Assembly (NCBI GenBank): GCA_938002015.1
Contig: CALLAU010000001.1
Span: 1-64,000, forward strand
Source of the DNA: an uncultured Bdellovibrionales bacterium
Lineage (GTDB): Bacteria; Bdellovibrionota; Bdellovibrionia; Bdellovibrionales; UBA1609
Reading direction: 5' to 3'
Length of the DNA stretch: 64,000 nucleotides
The notes beneath the pieces are model-generated. The model was not told where the DNA came from, searched no databases, and worked only from the letters and a program-made list of their open reading frames with translations. Position 1 is the first letter of the stretch; each line of letters begins with the position of its first letter. The position numbers and the translations under genes are program-made. Positions 48,589 through 56,695 of the stretch are shown piece by piece.

Positions 48589-49239
48589 ATGAGTTTGCTA
48601 AAGAGAATATTTGGTGGTGGAAGTAAAAGTGGTGCAGAGAGTGTTTTAGAAGAAACACTAGAAACTATTATTGAAAAATCAGGTTTAGACCTGTCTTTTG
48701 ATATGAAAGTTTCAACAGGAGAAAGAAGTGAGGTCTTATTAGATGTTTTTGGTCAAGATGAGGAGCTTTTAAAAGATAAGGATGGGGCACTTTTAGATGC
48801 TCTTCAATTATTTTTAAAAAGAGTTCTTCAAAACAAAGCATCTGATGAAAGAGTAAATCTTATTGTTGATAGTGGAACTTATAGAGAAGATGCAGATCAA
48901 GAACTTATTGATTTAGCTGAAAAATTAAAAGGAATTGCTTTAAAAAAGAAAAAGGCAGTTTATTTTAGAGCTCTTCCTCCAAGAGAGAGAAAGATAGTTC
49001 ATCAACATTTAGCAGAAGATAAGAAAATTAAATCAAAATCTGTTGGAGATGGCTTGTTTAAAAAAATCAAAGTTTTTCCTGCTGGAATGAAGCCTAAAAA
49101 ATCTGGAAGTAGTAACAGCAATGGTAATAACAACCATGGAAACTCCAACCACAGGCCTAAAGAAAACAAGTCTGAAGCAAATGGGAACAACCATAATACT
49201 AGGCCTGATGGTGAGAAAGAAAGCACGACTTTAGCTTAA
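48589..49239 (+). CDS. jag: Jag/KhpB RNA-binding protein (KH plus R3H)
   Basis: 216 residues. An N-terminal Jag-N-like stretch is short. The KH domain (~residues 35-110) contains LLDALQLFLKRVLQNK after a KDGA turn, where the normal GxxG RNA-grip reads GKRG or similar. The R3H domain (~115-160) has RALPPRERKIVHQHLAED and ends FKKIKVFP. A C-terminal tail of ~50 residues is rich in Asn, Gly, His and Lys and likely disordered. KhpB partners with KhpA in RNA binding in Gram-positives. GGAG upstream; mnmE starts 10 bp after the stop. Confidence 0.88.
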   Translation: MSLLKRIFGGGSKSGAESVLEETLETIIEKSGLDLSFDMKVSTGERSEVLLDVFGQDEELLKDKDGALLDALQLFLKRVLQNKASDERVNLIVDSGTYREDADQELIDLAEKLKGIALKKKKAVYFRALPPRERKIVHQHLAEDKKIKSKSVGDGLFKKIKVFPAGMKPKKSGSSNSNGNNNHGNSNHRPKENKSEANGNNHNTRPDGEKESTTLA

Positions 49240-49249
49240 ATTTAATTTA

Positions 49250-50599
49250 ATGGAAGAAAAAACTTATTCTAATAATATAATATGTGCTCTTGCTACTCCT
49301 CCAGGGAGAGGAGCTATCTCAGTTATTAGAGTAAGTGGTGAAAACTGCTGGGAGAAATTATCTGGTAGTATAGATCTAGATAAAATTAAAAGTCATAAAG
49401 CTTTTCTTGTAGACTTAAAAGATAAGGAAAAAAGGTTTATAGATGAAACCCTTATTACTTTTTTTGCTAAGGGAAAGAGTTTTACAGGGGAAGAGAGTTT
49501 TGAGATTTCTTGTCATGGAAGTCCCCTAGTTGTTCAGGATATTATTTCTCACCTCTATTCTCTTGGTATAAAGCATGCTGAACCTGGTGAGTTTTCTTAT
49601 AGGGCTTTTTTAAATGGAAAAATTGACCTTATAAAAGCTGAAGGCATTCATCACACCATTCATTCTGAATCAGATATTTCTAAGGGACTTTCTCTTAATT
49701 TACTTTCTGGAAATTTAAAAAATGAAATTTTAGAGATAAAAGAAGACTTACTTTTTGTGGCTTCAAGACTTGAGGCTTCTATTGATTTTTCTGATCAAGA
49801 TATCGATTTAGATCATGATCATCTCATAATGGAGAAAGTAAACTCAGCTTATGATAAATTAAAAATTTTTGCAGATTCCTATAAAGTTGGTTCAGCACAA
49901 AGAAAAGGTTTAAAGATTTCATTAGTTGGTCCACCAAACTCTGGAAAATCTTCTTTATTTAATAAGCTTTTAAAACAAAATAGAAGTATTGTTTCAGACA
50001 TTGAAGGAACAACGAGAGATTTTGTTTCTGAAACATTATACCTAAAAGGTTGTCCTGTTGAAGTAGTTGATACTGCAGGAATTAGAGAAACTGAAGAGTT
50101 AATTGAAAGTGAAGGTATAAAGAGAAGTATTGAAGCTTCACGTGATGCTCAGCTTATTCTTTTTTTAATAGCTGAAGAAAATTTTGATTTATTTGAAGAA
50201 ACAATTAAACCCTATAAGGATTTAGAAAAAAATATTTTAGTAGCTTTTTCTAAGCAAGATATAAAGCCTTGGTCAAAAAGTATTGAAGGCTTTAATACAG
50301 TTAACCTAAGTGTAGAAGACAGTTCTATATTTAATGTTTTTGTTGGTAAGTTAGAAAATGTTTTAAAGCCTTATTTAAGACAAGGAAGTCATCTTTTTGT
50401 GGCAAGACATTTTGAGCTTATAAGTTCTGGGATTGAAGCTTTAGAAGCTTTAAAAGCCTTACCTGGAGTGGCAAGTCATGAAGATATTGCAGCTACTCTA
50501 GCCTATAATGCTATTTCAAGTTTAGATGACATGCTCTATGTCGAAGACTTAGAGCAAGTAAGAGATAAGATTTTTAAAGAGTTTTGTTTAGGAAAATAA
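49250..50599 (+). CDS. mnmE: tRNA modification GTPase MnmE
   Basis: 449 residues. The N-terminal folate-binding domain opens ICALATPPGRGAISVIRVSG; the G domain has P-loop GPPNSGKSSLF at ~225, switch DTAGIRET and a SKQD guanine motif; the protein ends in CLGK, the C-terminal Cys-x-Gly-Lys hallmark. With MnmG it adds the cmnm5 group to U34 of certain tRNAs. There is no ribosome binding site immediately before the ATG. An unrelated minus-strand gene lies between it and mnmG, which are usually adjacent. Confidence 0.96.
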   Translation: MEEKTYSNNIICALATPPGRGAISVIRVSGENCWEKLSGSIDLDKIKSHKAFLVDLKDKEKRFIDETLITFFAKGKSFTGEESFEISCHGSPLVVQDIISHLYSLGIKHAEPGEFSYRAFLNGKIDLIKAEGIHHTIHSESDISKGLSLNLLSGNLKNEILEIKEDLLFVASRLEASIDFSDQDIDLDHDHLIMEKVNSAYDKLKIFADSYKVGSAQRKGLKISLVGPPNSGKSSLFNKLLKQNRSIVSDIEGTTRDFVSETLYLKGCPVEVVDTAGIRETEELIESEGIKRSIEASRDAQLILFLIAEENFDLFEETIKPYKDLEKNILVAFSKQDIKPWSKSIEGFNTVNLSVEDSSIFNVFVGKLENVLKPYLRQGSHLFVARHFELISSGIEALEALKALPGVASHEDIAATLAYNAISSLDDMLYVEDLEQVRDKIFKEFCLGK

Positions 50600-50604
50600 G
50601 GTTA

Positions 50605-51225
50605 TTATATACAATCATTTGAATCAAATGTGGCCTGTATTTTGTTAAAGTAAGGCTCGCTCTCTTCAATAACACCTCCACTTTCATTTTTTGACAAACA
50701 ATTTGCATAGAAAGCGGCTGTTATATCGTCTATGCCTTTAATAAGCATATTACTTTTAAATGTATTATGTGGGACTGTTAAATCAATGTGCCTACTCTCA
50801 GCTGCTAAAATCTCTCTCCAGTCTACAAAATTAATATTATTTTGTGTAATTCTGCAAAACTTATTATCTCCTACATAAGAATATATATAATCACCTTCTG
50901 CAGTTATTTCCACGTTTACCCTCTCACTTCGAACTGATTGTTGAATAGCTTCAATAGCAGCTTTTCTCTTTTCATCTTCAATGCATTTGACTTGTTCTTC
51001 ATATATAACTCTTTGCGCTTCCTCATCTGTTCTTTGCTGTTCAGTAAGTTCGTTCTCTAAACAGTTATAAGTTCTTTCTGTGCTTGATTGTTCTGTACAA
51101 GCCTTACTGTCATCATAGCCTTGGCTCAAATTTCCTAGATCAGTGTGAGTATGAGAATACCCTACTTCATGGGCACCTGTTGTAAGTGCGACTACGCTAG
51201 TTACGAATATAATTAAAAATTTCAT
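50605..51225 (-). CDS. Secreted protein of unknown function
   Basis: 206 residues. Signal peptide ~1-18 (hydrophobic then TTGAHE). The mature N-terminus has several His (EVGYSHTHTDLG) and a Glu/Gln-rich helix (~55-95). Cys occur in DSKACTEQ, YNCLENE, QVKCIEDE, FCRITQ, YANCLSK and the terminal NDCI. It is the only gene inside the origin cluster read against replication on this side, inserted between mnmE and mnmG, so probably a later acquisition. Family not recognised. An AGGAG motif upstream supports the start. Confidence 0.65.
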   Translation of the reverse strand: MKFLIIFVTSVVALTTGAHEVGYSHTHTDLGNLSQGYDDSKACTEQSSTERTYNCLENELTEQQRTDEEAQRVIYEEQVKCIEDEKRKAAIEAIQQSVRSERVNVEITAEGDYIYSYVGDNKFCRITQNNINFVDWREILAAESRHIDLTVPHNTFKSNMLIKGIDDITAAFYANCLSKNESGGVIEESEPYFNKIQATFDSNDCI

Positions 51226-51357
51226 TTTAGCTCCTTTTTTAATTATACTGCGATTACAATGCCGTTTATTTTTCCTAAGATTTTCATATCAGGTGTAGAA
51301 CTTTTTAAATTAGACATTTTTTGTCACTGATAATAATTCCATTTGATTTTCAAGTAT

Positions 51358-51397
51358 TTGACTTTTCTTACACTTTCCCACTTATTACCTATATATG
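51358..51397 (+). promoter_or_regulatory. Promoter candidate abutting the mnmG start codon
   Basis: TTGACT (51358-51363) and TTATTA (51382-51387, 18-bp spacer) or TATTAC (51383-51388) lie so that transcription would start at about the ATG at 51395. No Shine-Dalgarno sequence precedes it. Consistent with a leaderless mnmG transcript. Confidence 0.4.
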
Positions 51398-53272
51398 AAG
51401 CATTATGACGTAGTAGTAGTAGGAGCAGGACATGCCGGGATTGAAGCGGCTTTAGTGTCTTTAAAGCTTGGGTCTAAAACTGCTTTAATAACCTCTGATA
51501 GATCTAAGTCAGGAGTTATGAGTTGTAACCCTTCTATTGGTGGTCTTGGAAAAGGTCATATTGTTAAAGAGCTTGATATCTTAGGTGGTGTTATGGGTAA
51601 GTTTACCGATAAGGCTGCAATTCAATTTAAAAAACTAAACTCTAGGAAAGGCCCTGCTGTAAGGGGTTCTAGGGCGCAGTGTGATAAGTGGATGTACTCA
51701 AAAGCCGCTTGTTTAGAGCTTGAGTCTAAACTTGGTGAAAACTTTATTGAGAGTGAAGTAAAAGAGCTTATTATTAATGGGGCTAAGGTAGAAGGTGTTG
51801 TTTTAGAAGATGGTTCTAAGATTTTTTCTAAATCAGTGATTATTACTGCCGGAACATTCATGCGTGGAGTTCTTTATATTGGAAATAAGAGGGTTGATGG
51901 CGGTAGAGTTGGTGAAAAGCCTTCTATTGGCTTATCAGACCAGTTAAAGGCTCATGGAGTGGGTGTTTTTAGACTTAAAACAGGCACTCCACCTAGGTTA
52001 AAAGCTTCTTCAATAAACTGGGATATTTTAGATTCAGAAATGGGCGATGATGAATATCAAAACTTTCATTTTATGAATAAAACAGATTTTCCTAATAAAA
52101 GAGTATCTTGTGGAATCTCTTATACAAATGAGGAAACTCATCAAATCATTAGAGATAATCTTAAACACTCCCCTCTTTTCTCTGGGCTTATTGAAGGTGT
52201 AGGGCCTCGTTACTGCCCTTCAATGGAGGATAAAGTAACTAGGTTTGCTGATAAGGACAGACACCAAACTTTTCTAGAGCCAGAAGGTTTAGATTCAAAC
52301 TCAATCTATTTACAAGGGATTTCAACTTCTCTTCCTGAAGATGTTCAAATGAAGTTTTTAAAAACAATTAAGGGTTTAGAAAGCGTTGAAATGATTAGAC
52401 CAGGTTACGCTGTAGAATATGATTTTATTGAGCCTACTCAGTTAAATTTTACTTTAGAGACAAAGTTTTTAAGCGGTCTTTATTTGGCTGGGCAAGTGAA
52501 TGGAACAAGTGGGTATGAGGAAGCTGCCTGCCAGGGCCTTGTTGCAGGGATTAATGCTGTTAGGAAAATAAAGGAGCAAGAGGCTTTTATATTAAGTCGC
52601 TATGAGGCTTACACAGGAGTGTTGATTGATGACCTTATTACTAAGGGAACAAAAGAGCCTTATAGAATGTTAACCTCTAGAGCTGAGTATAGGCTTCTTT
52701 TGCGTGAAGATAATGTTATTGATAGGCTTTTTAAAAAAGCTAAAAGCCATGAACTCCTTTCTGAGAAAGAGGTTGAGAGGCTTTCAGGCATTGTAAATAA
52801 GCGCGCTGAGTTAAAAACTTTCTTAGATGAGAATACTCTTGTTCCTAATGAAAAAACTAATGATGCCTTGAAAGCCTTGAATAGTCAGCCTTTGAAGAAG
52901 CCTGCTAAACTTTCGGTTGTTTTAAAACGTAATGAAATTAAAATGGATAGTCTTAAAAATTTTGGTTTACCAGATTATGATTTTAAGGAAGTTCTTTACC
53001 CTGTTGAGGTTGATGTTAAGTATGAGGGTTATATTGCTAATGAACTTCAAAGGATTGCTAAAGTTAAGAAGCTTGAAAAGCTAAGTGTTCCTGAGGGTTT
53101 GGATTTTTCGATAGTGGGTGGTCTTTCAAATGAAGAGATCGAAAAGCTTAATCAAGTTAAACCTGTTAACTTAGCTCAAGCCAAGCAAATTAGCGGTGTA
53201 AACCCTTCGGCTATTCAATACTTAGCCGTGTATTTGCAAAAAAACAGAAATGGTCAGGCAAAACAGCTCTAA
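51395..53272 (+). CDS. mnmG: tRNA uridine-5-carboxymethylaminomethyl modification protein MnmG
   Basis: 625 residues, normal length. FAD-binding [11 protein letters not shown] at the N-terminus, then [12 protein letters not shown], a GTFMRGV.YIG motif, TGTPPRL, and [10 protein letters not shown]; the [10 protein letters not shown] motif binds FAD. With MnmE it makes the cmnm5U34 tRNA modification. Lacks an upstream ribosome binding site. rsmG begins immediately after or slightly inside its end. Confidence 0.97.
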   Translation: MKHYDVVVVGAGHAGIEAALVSLKLGSKTALITSDRSKSGVMSCNPSIGGLGKGHIVKELDILGGVMGKFTDKAAIQFKKLNSRKGPAVRGSRAQCDKWMYSKAACLELESKLGENFIESEVKELIINGAKVEGVVLEDGSKIFSKSVIITAGTFMRGVLYIGNKRVDGGRVGEKPSIGLSDQLKAHGVGVFRLKTGTPPRLKASSINWDILDSEMGDDEYQNFHFMNKTDFPNKRVSCGISYTNEETHQIIRDNLKHSPLFSGLIEGVGPRYCPSMEDKVTRFADKDRHQTFLEPEGLDSNSIYLQGISTSLPEDVQMKFLKTIKGLESVEMIRPGYAVEYDFIEPTQLNFTLETKFLSGLYLAGQVNGTSGYEEAACQGLVAGINAVRKIKEQEAFILSRYEAYTGVLIDDLITKGTKEPYRMLTSRAEYRLLLREDNVIDRLFKKAKSHELLSEKEVERLSGIVNKRAELKTFLDENTLVPNEKTNDALKALNSQPLKKPAKLSVVLKRNEIKMDSLKNFGLPDYDFKEVLYPVEVDVKYEGYIANELQRIAKVKKLEKLSVPEGLDFSIVGGLSNEEIEKLNQVKPVNLAQAKQISGVNPSAIQYLAVYLQKNRNGQAKQL

Positions 53273-53273
53273 C

Positions 53274-53855
53274 ATGCCTACTAAAATAGCACAAATATTA
53301 GATAAATATGATATTTCTCCTGAAAAAATTGATTTGATTAGTCAATACATTGATAATGTGGTTAAGTTTAACAAAGGTGTTCAGCTATCCAGGATAGGCG
53401 AAATGAATACCTGGATGATTAGTCATATTGAAGATTCATGTGCAGCCTACTTCAATCATCCTTTTAAAAAACTAGAGAGATACTATGATTTTGGCAGTGG
53501 AAATGGCTTGCCAGCTGTAATATTTGCTATTTTGTCTGAAAAGCCTGTGACTTCCTATGATAAAGATCAGCGTAAGCTTGAGTTTCAAAAGTTTGTATCT
53601 CACCGCTTAAAACTGAGTTTGGATACGAGAATAGTTGATTTAAAGACCTTTAATATGGATGTTCCACGTGGAACAGCTATAACTTACAGGGGATTGGGGC
53701 CTGGAAGCCTTCTTATTGACTTAAGAGACAGGTTTTCATCAGCTACCCACATTAGGTTCTGCTCAAAGCTGCAAGATCCTATTTGGTCAAGTAGTAAGTT
53801 AATCAAATATAATTTATCCGATTCTTCAGAGAGAATACTCGAAATTACAACGTAA
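53274..53855 (+). CDS. rsmG: Divergent RsmG-like 16S rRNA methyltransferase
   Basis: 193 residues from 53274 (an ATG at 53250 inside mnmG would add eight). Its place after mnmG is that of rsmG (gidB). The SAM-binding DFGSGNGLPAVIFAI matches the D.GSGAG.PGIPLAI motif, preceded by an N-terminal QLSRI...W..SHIEDS segment. Beyond that it is degenerate: the usual SRA-containing strand is replaced by ITYRGLGPGSLLIDL, and the C-terminal lysine motif is weak. It may be inactive or altered. The codons for DVPRGTA (around 53657-53677) contain a perfect parS site. Confidence 0.75.
   Translation: MPTKIAQILDKYDISPEKIDLISQYIDNVVKFNKGVQLSRIGEMNTWMISHIEDSCAAYFNHPFKKLERYYDFGSGNGLPAVIFAILSEKPVTSYDKDQRKLEFQKFVSHRLKLSLDTRIVDLKTFNMDVPRGTAITYRGLGPGSLLIDLRDRFSSATHIRFCSKLQDPIWSSSKLIKYNLSDSSERILEITT
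53660..53675. other. parS centromere site 1, inside rsmG
   Basis: TGTTCCACGTGGAACA, a perfect 16-bp palindrome matching the chromosomal parS consensus family (TGTTNCACGTGNAACA). ParB, encoded 1.1 kb downstream, is expected to bind here. It lies within the rsmG coding frame. Confidence 0.93.
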
Positions 53856-53871
53856 TGTTCCATGTGGAACA
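53856..53871. other. parS centromere site 2
   Basis: TGTTCCATGTGGAACA directly after the rsmG stop; one centre base pair differs from a perfect palindrome (CATG for CACGTG pattern). Part of a three-site cluster upstream of parA. Confidence 0.88.
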
Positions 53872-53889
53872 ATTTTTCTTGTTTGAGAG

Positions 53890-53905
53890 TGTTCCATGTG
53901 GAACA
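53890..53905. other. parS centromere site 3
   Basis: TGTTCCATGTGGAACA, identical to site 2 and 34 bp from it, 41 bp before the parA start. Position near the parA promoter suggests ParB binding can also affect parAB expression. Confidence 0.88.
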
Positions 53906-53946
53906 ATTTCTTTGTTATAAGAATATTAAATCCTTTGGGAGGATAA

Positions 53947-54756
53947 ATGAGTCAAGTTATTTGCATAGCCAATCAAAAAGGTGGAGTAGGCAAGACTACT
54001 ACATCGGTTAACCTCGCATCAGCACTAGCTGAACTCGGGAGGAAGGTCTTACTTATTGATATGGATCCACAAGGAAACGCATCTAGTGGGTTAGGTATTA
54101 AGAGGCATGAACAACAAGATAAGAATATTTATAATGTACTTATTGGTGATAAAGACATAACAGAAACTATTTTTCCAACTAACCATAAAAATCTTGAAGT
54201 CATACCAGCCAATCCAGATTTAGTGGGTGCTGAAATTGAGCTTATTGATCTTCCAGAGCGAGAGTACCGTTTAAAAGATTCATTAGAAGAAATTAAATCA
54301 AAATATCATTATATATTTATAGATTGTCCTCCATCGTTAGGATTGCTTACAATCAATGCACTTTCATCCTCAAATAGTTTTATAGTTCCACTTCAGTGTG
54401 AGTATTTTGCTCTAGAGGGTTTAAGTCAGCTTTTAAATACTGCAGGACTTTTAAAAAGAAAATTAAATCCTTCCTTAAAAATAGCAGGTATTGTCCTGAC
54501 AATGTTCGATAGTAGAAATAATTTATCACACCAAGTTGTAGATGAGATTCAATCTCATTTTGAAGGAAAGGCCTTTGAAACTATAATACCAAGAAACGTT
54601 CGACTCAGCGAAGCCCCCTCACACGGTAAGTCTGTAATTGAATATGATCCAAGATCTGTTGGAGCTAGAAAGTACATTGAACTAGCTCGTGAATTAGATA
54701 CTCGAGTCTATTCTAAGAAAATAAGAAAGCCTGAAAAGCCGCGCCCAACAGCGTAA
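53947..54756 (+). CDS. parA: Chromosome partitioning ATPase ParA
   Basis: 269 residues. Deviant Walker A IANQKGGVGKTTTSVNLA at residues ~6-23, switch region DMDPQGNASSG and IDCPPSLG, typical of the ParA/Soj/MinD family. No N-terminal DNA-binding extension, so the chromosomal type. It forms gradients on the nucleoid that move ParB-parS. GGGAGG six bases before the ATG. Followed by parB after 64 bp. Confidence 0.97.
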   Translation: MSQVICIANQKGGVGKTTTSVNLASALAELGRKVLLIDMDPQGNASSGLGIKRHEQQDKNIYNVLIGDKDITETIFPTNHKNLEVIPANPDLVGAEIELIDLPEREYRLKDSLEEIKSKYHYIFIDCPPSLGLLTINALSSSNSFIVPLQCEYFALEGLSQLLNTAGLLKRKLNPSLKIAGIVLTMFDSRNNLSHQVVDEIQSHFEGKAFETIIPRNVRLSEAPSHGKSVIEYDPRSVGARKYIELARELDTRVYSKKIRKPEKPRPTA

Positions 54757-54820
54757 ACAAAGCTTTTTATAAAATTTTATTTTTCACCCACAAACTTAAG
54801 TAAATTACAGGTCAACTAAT

Positions 54821-55783
54821 ATGGAAAAAACAATGGATAATAAGAAAGTAGCTACAAAGAAGAAAACAGCAGGAAGAGGCCTTGGAAGGGGTTTAGAATC
54901 ATTATTAAAAGTTTCTAATGACAGAGCTGTTGAGAAAAAAATAAATCAAAAAACTACTGAAGAAAGAAAATTAGATCTTAAAGCTCCAGTTAAAAAAGCA
55001 TCTGATGAAGAGCTTATTCATCAACTTGCAATTGAGCAGCTTAATCCAAACTCTGAACAGCCAAGAAAACAGTTCACCTCTGAAGCGCTAACAGATTTAA
55101 CAAACTCAATTAAAGAAAGTGGAATCATGCAGCCTATAGTTGCAAAAAGACTGACTAGTGATTCTTTTGAAATCATTGCAGGTGAAAGACGCTGGAGAGC
55201 CGCTCAGGCAGCAGGTTTGAAGGTCGTTCCAGTTATTCTTAAGAAAGTGAGTGATCAGCAAAAACTAGAGTTAGCTATTATTGAAAACATTCAACGTGAT
55301 AACTTAAATCCAGTTGAAGAAGGTGAAGCTTATAGTTTACTTGCTAAAAAATATAAACTTACACAAAAAGATATTGCAGAAAAAGTGGGTAAAGAAAGAG
55401 CTACTATTGCAAATCTTATGAGAATAACTCAGCTTACAAAACCAGTTAAAGAAATGGTTGTTGATGGCAAGCTTAGTTTAGGTCATGCAAAAGTTTTGCT
55501 TTCAGTAGAATCAGCAGCTTTTCAAAAAGATTTAGCTTTAAAAGTAACAAGATTAAACTTAAGTGTAAGAGCGACAGAATCAATGATTAAAAACGCTCTT
55601 GATCCTGACTCTAAAAAGGTAAGTAAAACTGATAAAGATCCTCATATGAAAGACCTAGAGGATACGCTAAGAAAGAGGTTTGGAACAAAAGTTAAAATTG
55701 ATGAAAAATCAGGCAAGGGTCGAATTGAAATAAAGTTTCATTCTATTTCACAAATGAATGATCTTATTGATAAACTCATGTAG
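54821..55783 (+). CDS. parB: Centromere-binding protein ParB
   Basis: 320 residues (an internal ATG at 54833 is an alternative). N-terminal GRGLGRGLESLL peptide stimulates ParA; then the CTP-binding ParB/Srx domain with GERRWRAAQAAGL, a helix-turn-helix (TQKDIAEKVGKERATIANLMRI) for parS, and a C-terminal dimer domain. It recognises the three parS sites just upstream. Confidence 0.96.
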   Translation: MEKTMDNKKVATKKKTAGRGLGRGLESLLKVSNDRAVEKKINQKTTEERKLDLKAPVKKASDEELIHQLAIEQLNPNSEQPRKQFTSEALTDLTNSIKESGIMQPIVAKRLTSDSFEIIAGERRWRAAQAAGLKVVPVILKKVSDQQKLELAIIENIQRDNLNPVEEGEAYSLLAKKYKLTQKDIAEKVGKERATIANLMRITQLTKPVKEMVVDGKLSLGHAKVLLSVESAAFQKDLALKVTRLNLSVRATESMIKNALDPDSKKVSKTDKDPHMKDLEDTLRKRFGTKVKIDEKSGKGRIEIKFHSISQMNDLIDKLM

Positions 55784-55805
55784 GATTATTTTTTTAGGGG
55801 TATAA

Positions 55806-56153
55806 ATGTCAGATATAAAATTACCAGATACAGTTACAGGTTTGTTGCAAAAAGGAACTAATTTTGAAGGAAAGCTTTCTTTTGAAGGTGCCTGCAGAAT
55901 TGGTGGTAATTTTAAAGGAGAGATTTTTACAAGAGACACGTTAGTGATCGATTCTACAGCAGATATTGAAGCAAATATAGAGGCTAATGAGGTTATTGTT
56001 GCTGGACAAGTAAAAGGCAATATTTATGCTAAAAATAAAGTCACTATGAAGCCTCCTGCAAAGTTTAGAGGAACTGTGACAGCGCCAACGCTTTCTATTG
56101 CTGATGGAGTTGTTTTTGAAGGTGCTTCTTATATGCCTCAAATATCTAATTAA
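55806..56153 (+). CDS. Bactofilin
   Basis: 115 residues. The bactofilin beta-helix repeats are clear: EGKLSFEGACRIGGNFKGE, then ANIEANEVIVAGQVKGNIYAK and KFRGTVTAPTLSIADG. Polymers without nucleotide form scaffolds that position cell-wall or chromosome factors; in myxobacteria they bridge ParAB. Its place after parB matches that idea. 22 bp after parB; RBS-like AGGGG upstream. Confidence 0.93.
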   Translation: MSDIKLPDTVTGLLQKGTNFEGKLSFEGACRIGGNFKGEIFTRDTLVIDSTADIEANIEANEVIVAGQVKGNIYAKNKVTMKPPAKFRGTVTAPTLSIADGVVFEGASYMPQISN

Positions 56154-56184
56154 AAGACTTAAAAATTTTTAAATTACAGACGCG

Positions 56185-56213
56185 TTGACCACTTAGAAAA
56201 CGAGTGATAACTC
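56185..56213 (+). promoter_or_regulatory. Putative promoter of the atp operon
   Basis: TTGACC (56185-56190), 17-bp spacer, TAACTC (56208-56213; extended by TGA just before). Transcription would start near 56220, giving a short leader of about 23 nucleotides before the first atp gene. Confidence 0.4.
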
Positions 56214-56235
56214 ACCTTTATATATAAAGAAGGTG
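56213..56235 (+). promoter_or_regulatory. Hairpin sequestering the atp operon ribosome binding site
   Basis: CACCTT (56213-56218) can pair with AAGGTG (56230-56235), with an inner palindrome CTTTATATATAAAG (56216-56229). The AAGGTG arm is the only good Shine-Dalgarno sequence for the ATG at 56243 (seven-base spacing), so folding could reduce translation. Inferred from sequence only. Confidence 0.35.
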
Positions 56236-56242
56236 AAGCGAT

Positions 56243-56695
56243 ATGGACATGATTTTGGGCCTCATTGGATCTCTAGGACTCAATACAACTTTGTTTATCC
56301 AGTTTGGAATATTTATGGTGAGCTTTGGCATACTACACTATCTACTTTTTAAACCATATAATAATGCTGCTCAAGAGCGCTACGATCGTACTGTTGGTAA
56401 CGAAGAGTCTGCACACCAGTTTGATGAAGAAATAGAACTTATAGAACGTAAATATAAAGAGAGAGCTCTTCAAACTAATAATGAAGTTCAAGAAGTTTTT
56501 GCTAAGTCTGAAACCTCAGGAAAAGAACAAGTTAATACTATACTAAAAACTGCAAAAGATAAGTACCAATCTAGTAAAGAAAAACTAGAAAAAGAAGCAG
56601 CTCATGAGTTTTCAACTGAACAAGCTAAAATTCCTAACCTTGTACCTGAACTTAAAACAGCACTTAAAAAAGTTTTAGTTGAGGAGACTGTGTAA
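56243..56695 (+). CDS. ATP synthase F0 subunit b' (peripheral stalk)
   Basis: 150 residues. One N-terminal membrane helix (~8-35; FIQFGIFMVSFGILHYLLFKPYNNA) is followed by a long Glu/Lys-rich helical stalk. The topology and place before a second b-type gene identify it as a b/b' subunit, here the version without a signal peptide. It pairs with the b subunit to hold F1 static. Its stop overlaps the next ATG by 1 bp. Confidence 0.85.
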   Translation: MDMILGLIGSLGLNTTLFIQFGIFMVSFGILHYLLFKPYNNAAQERYDRTVGNEESAHQFDEEIELIERKYKERALQTNNEVQEVFAKSETSGKEQVNTILKTAKDKYQSSKEKLEKEAAHEFSTEQAKIPNLVPELKTALKKVLVEETV

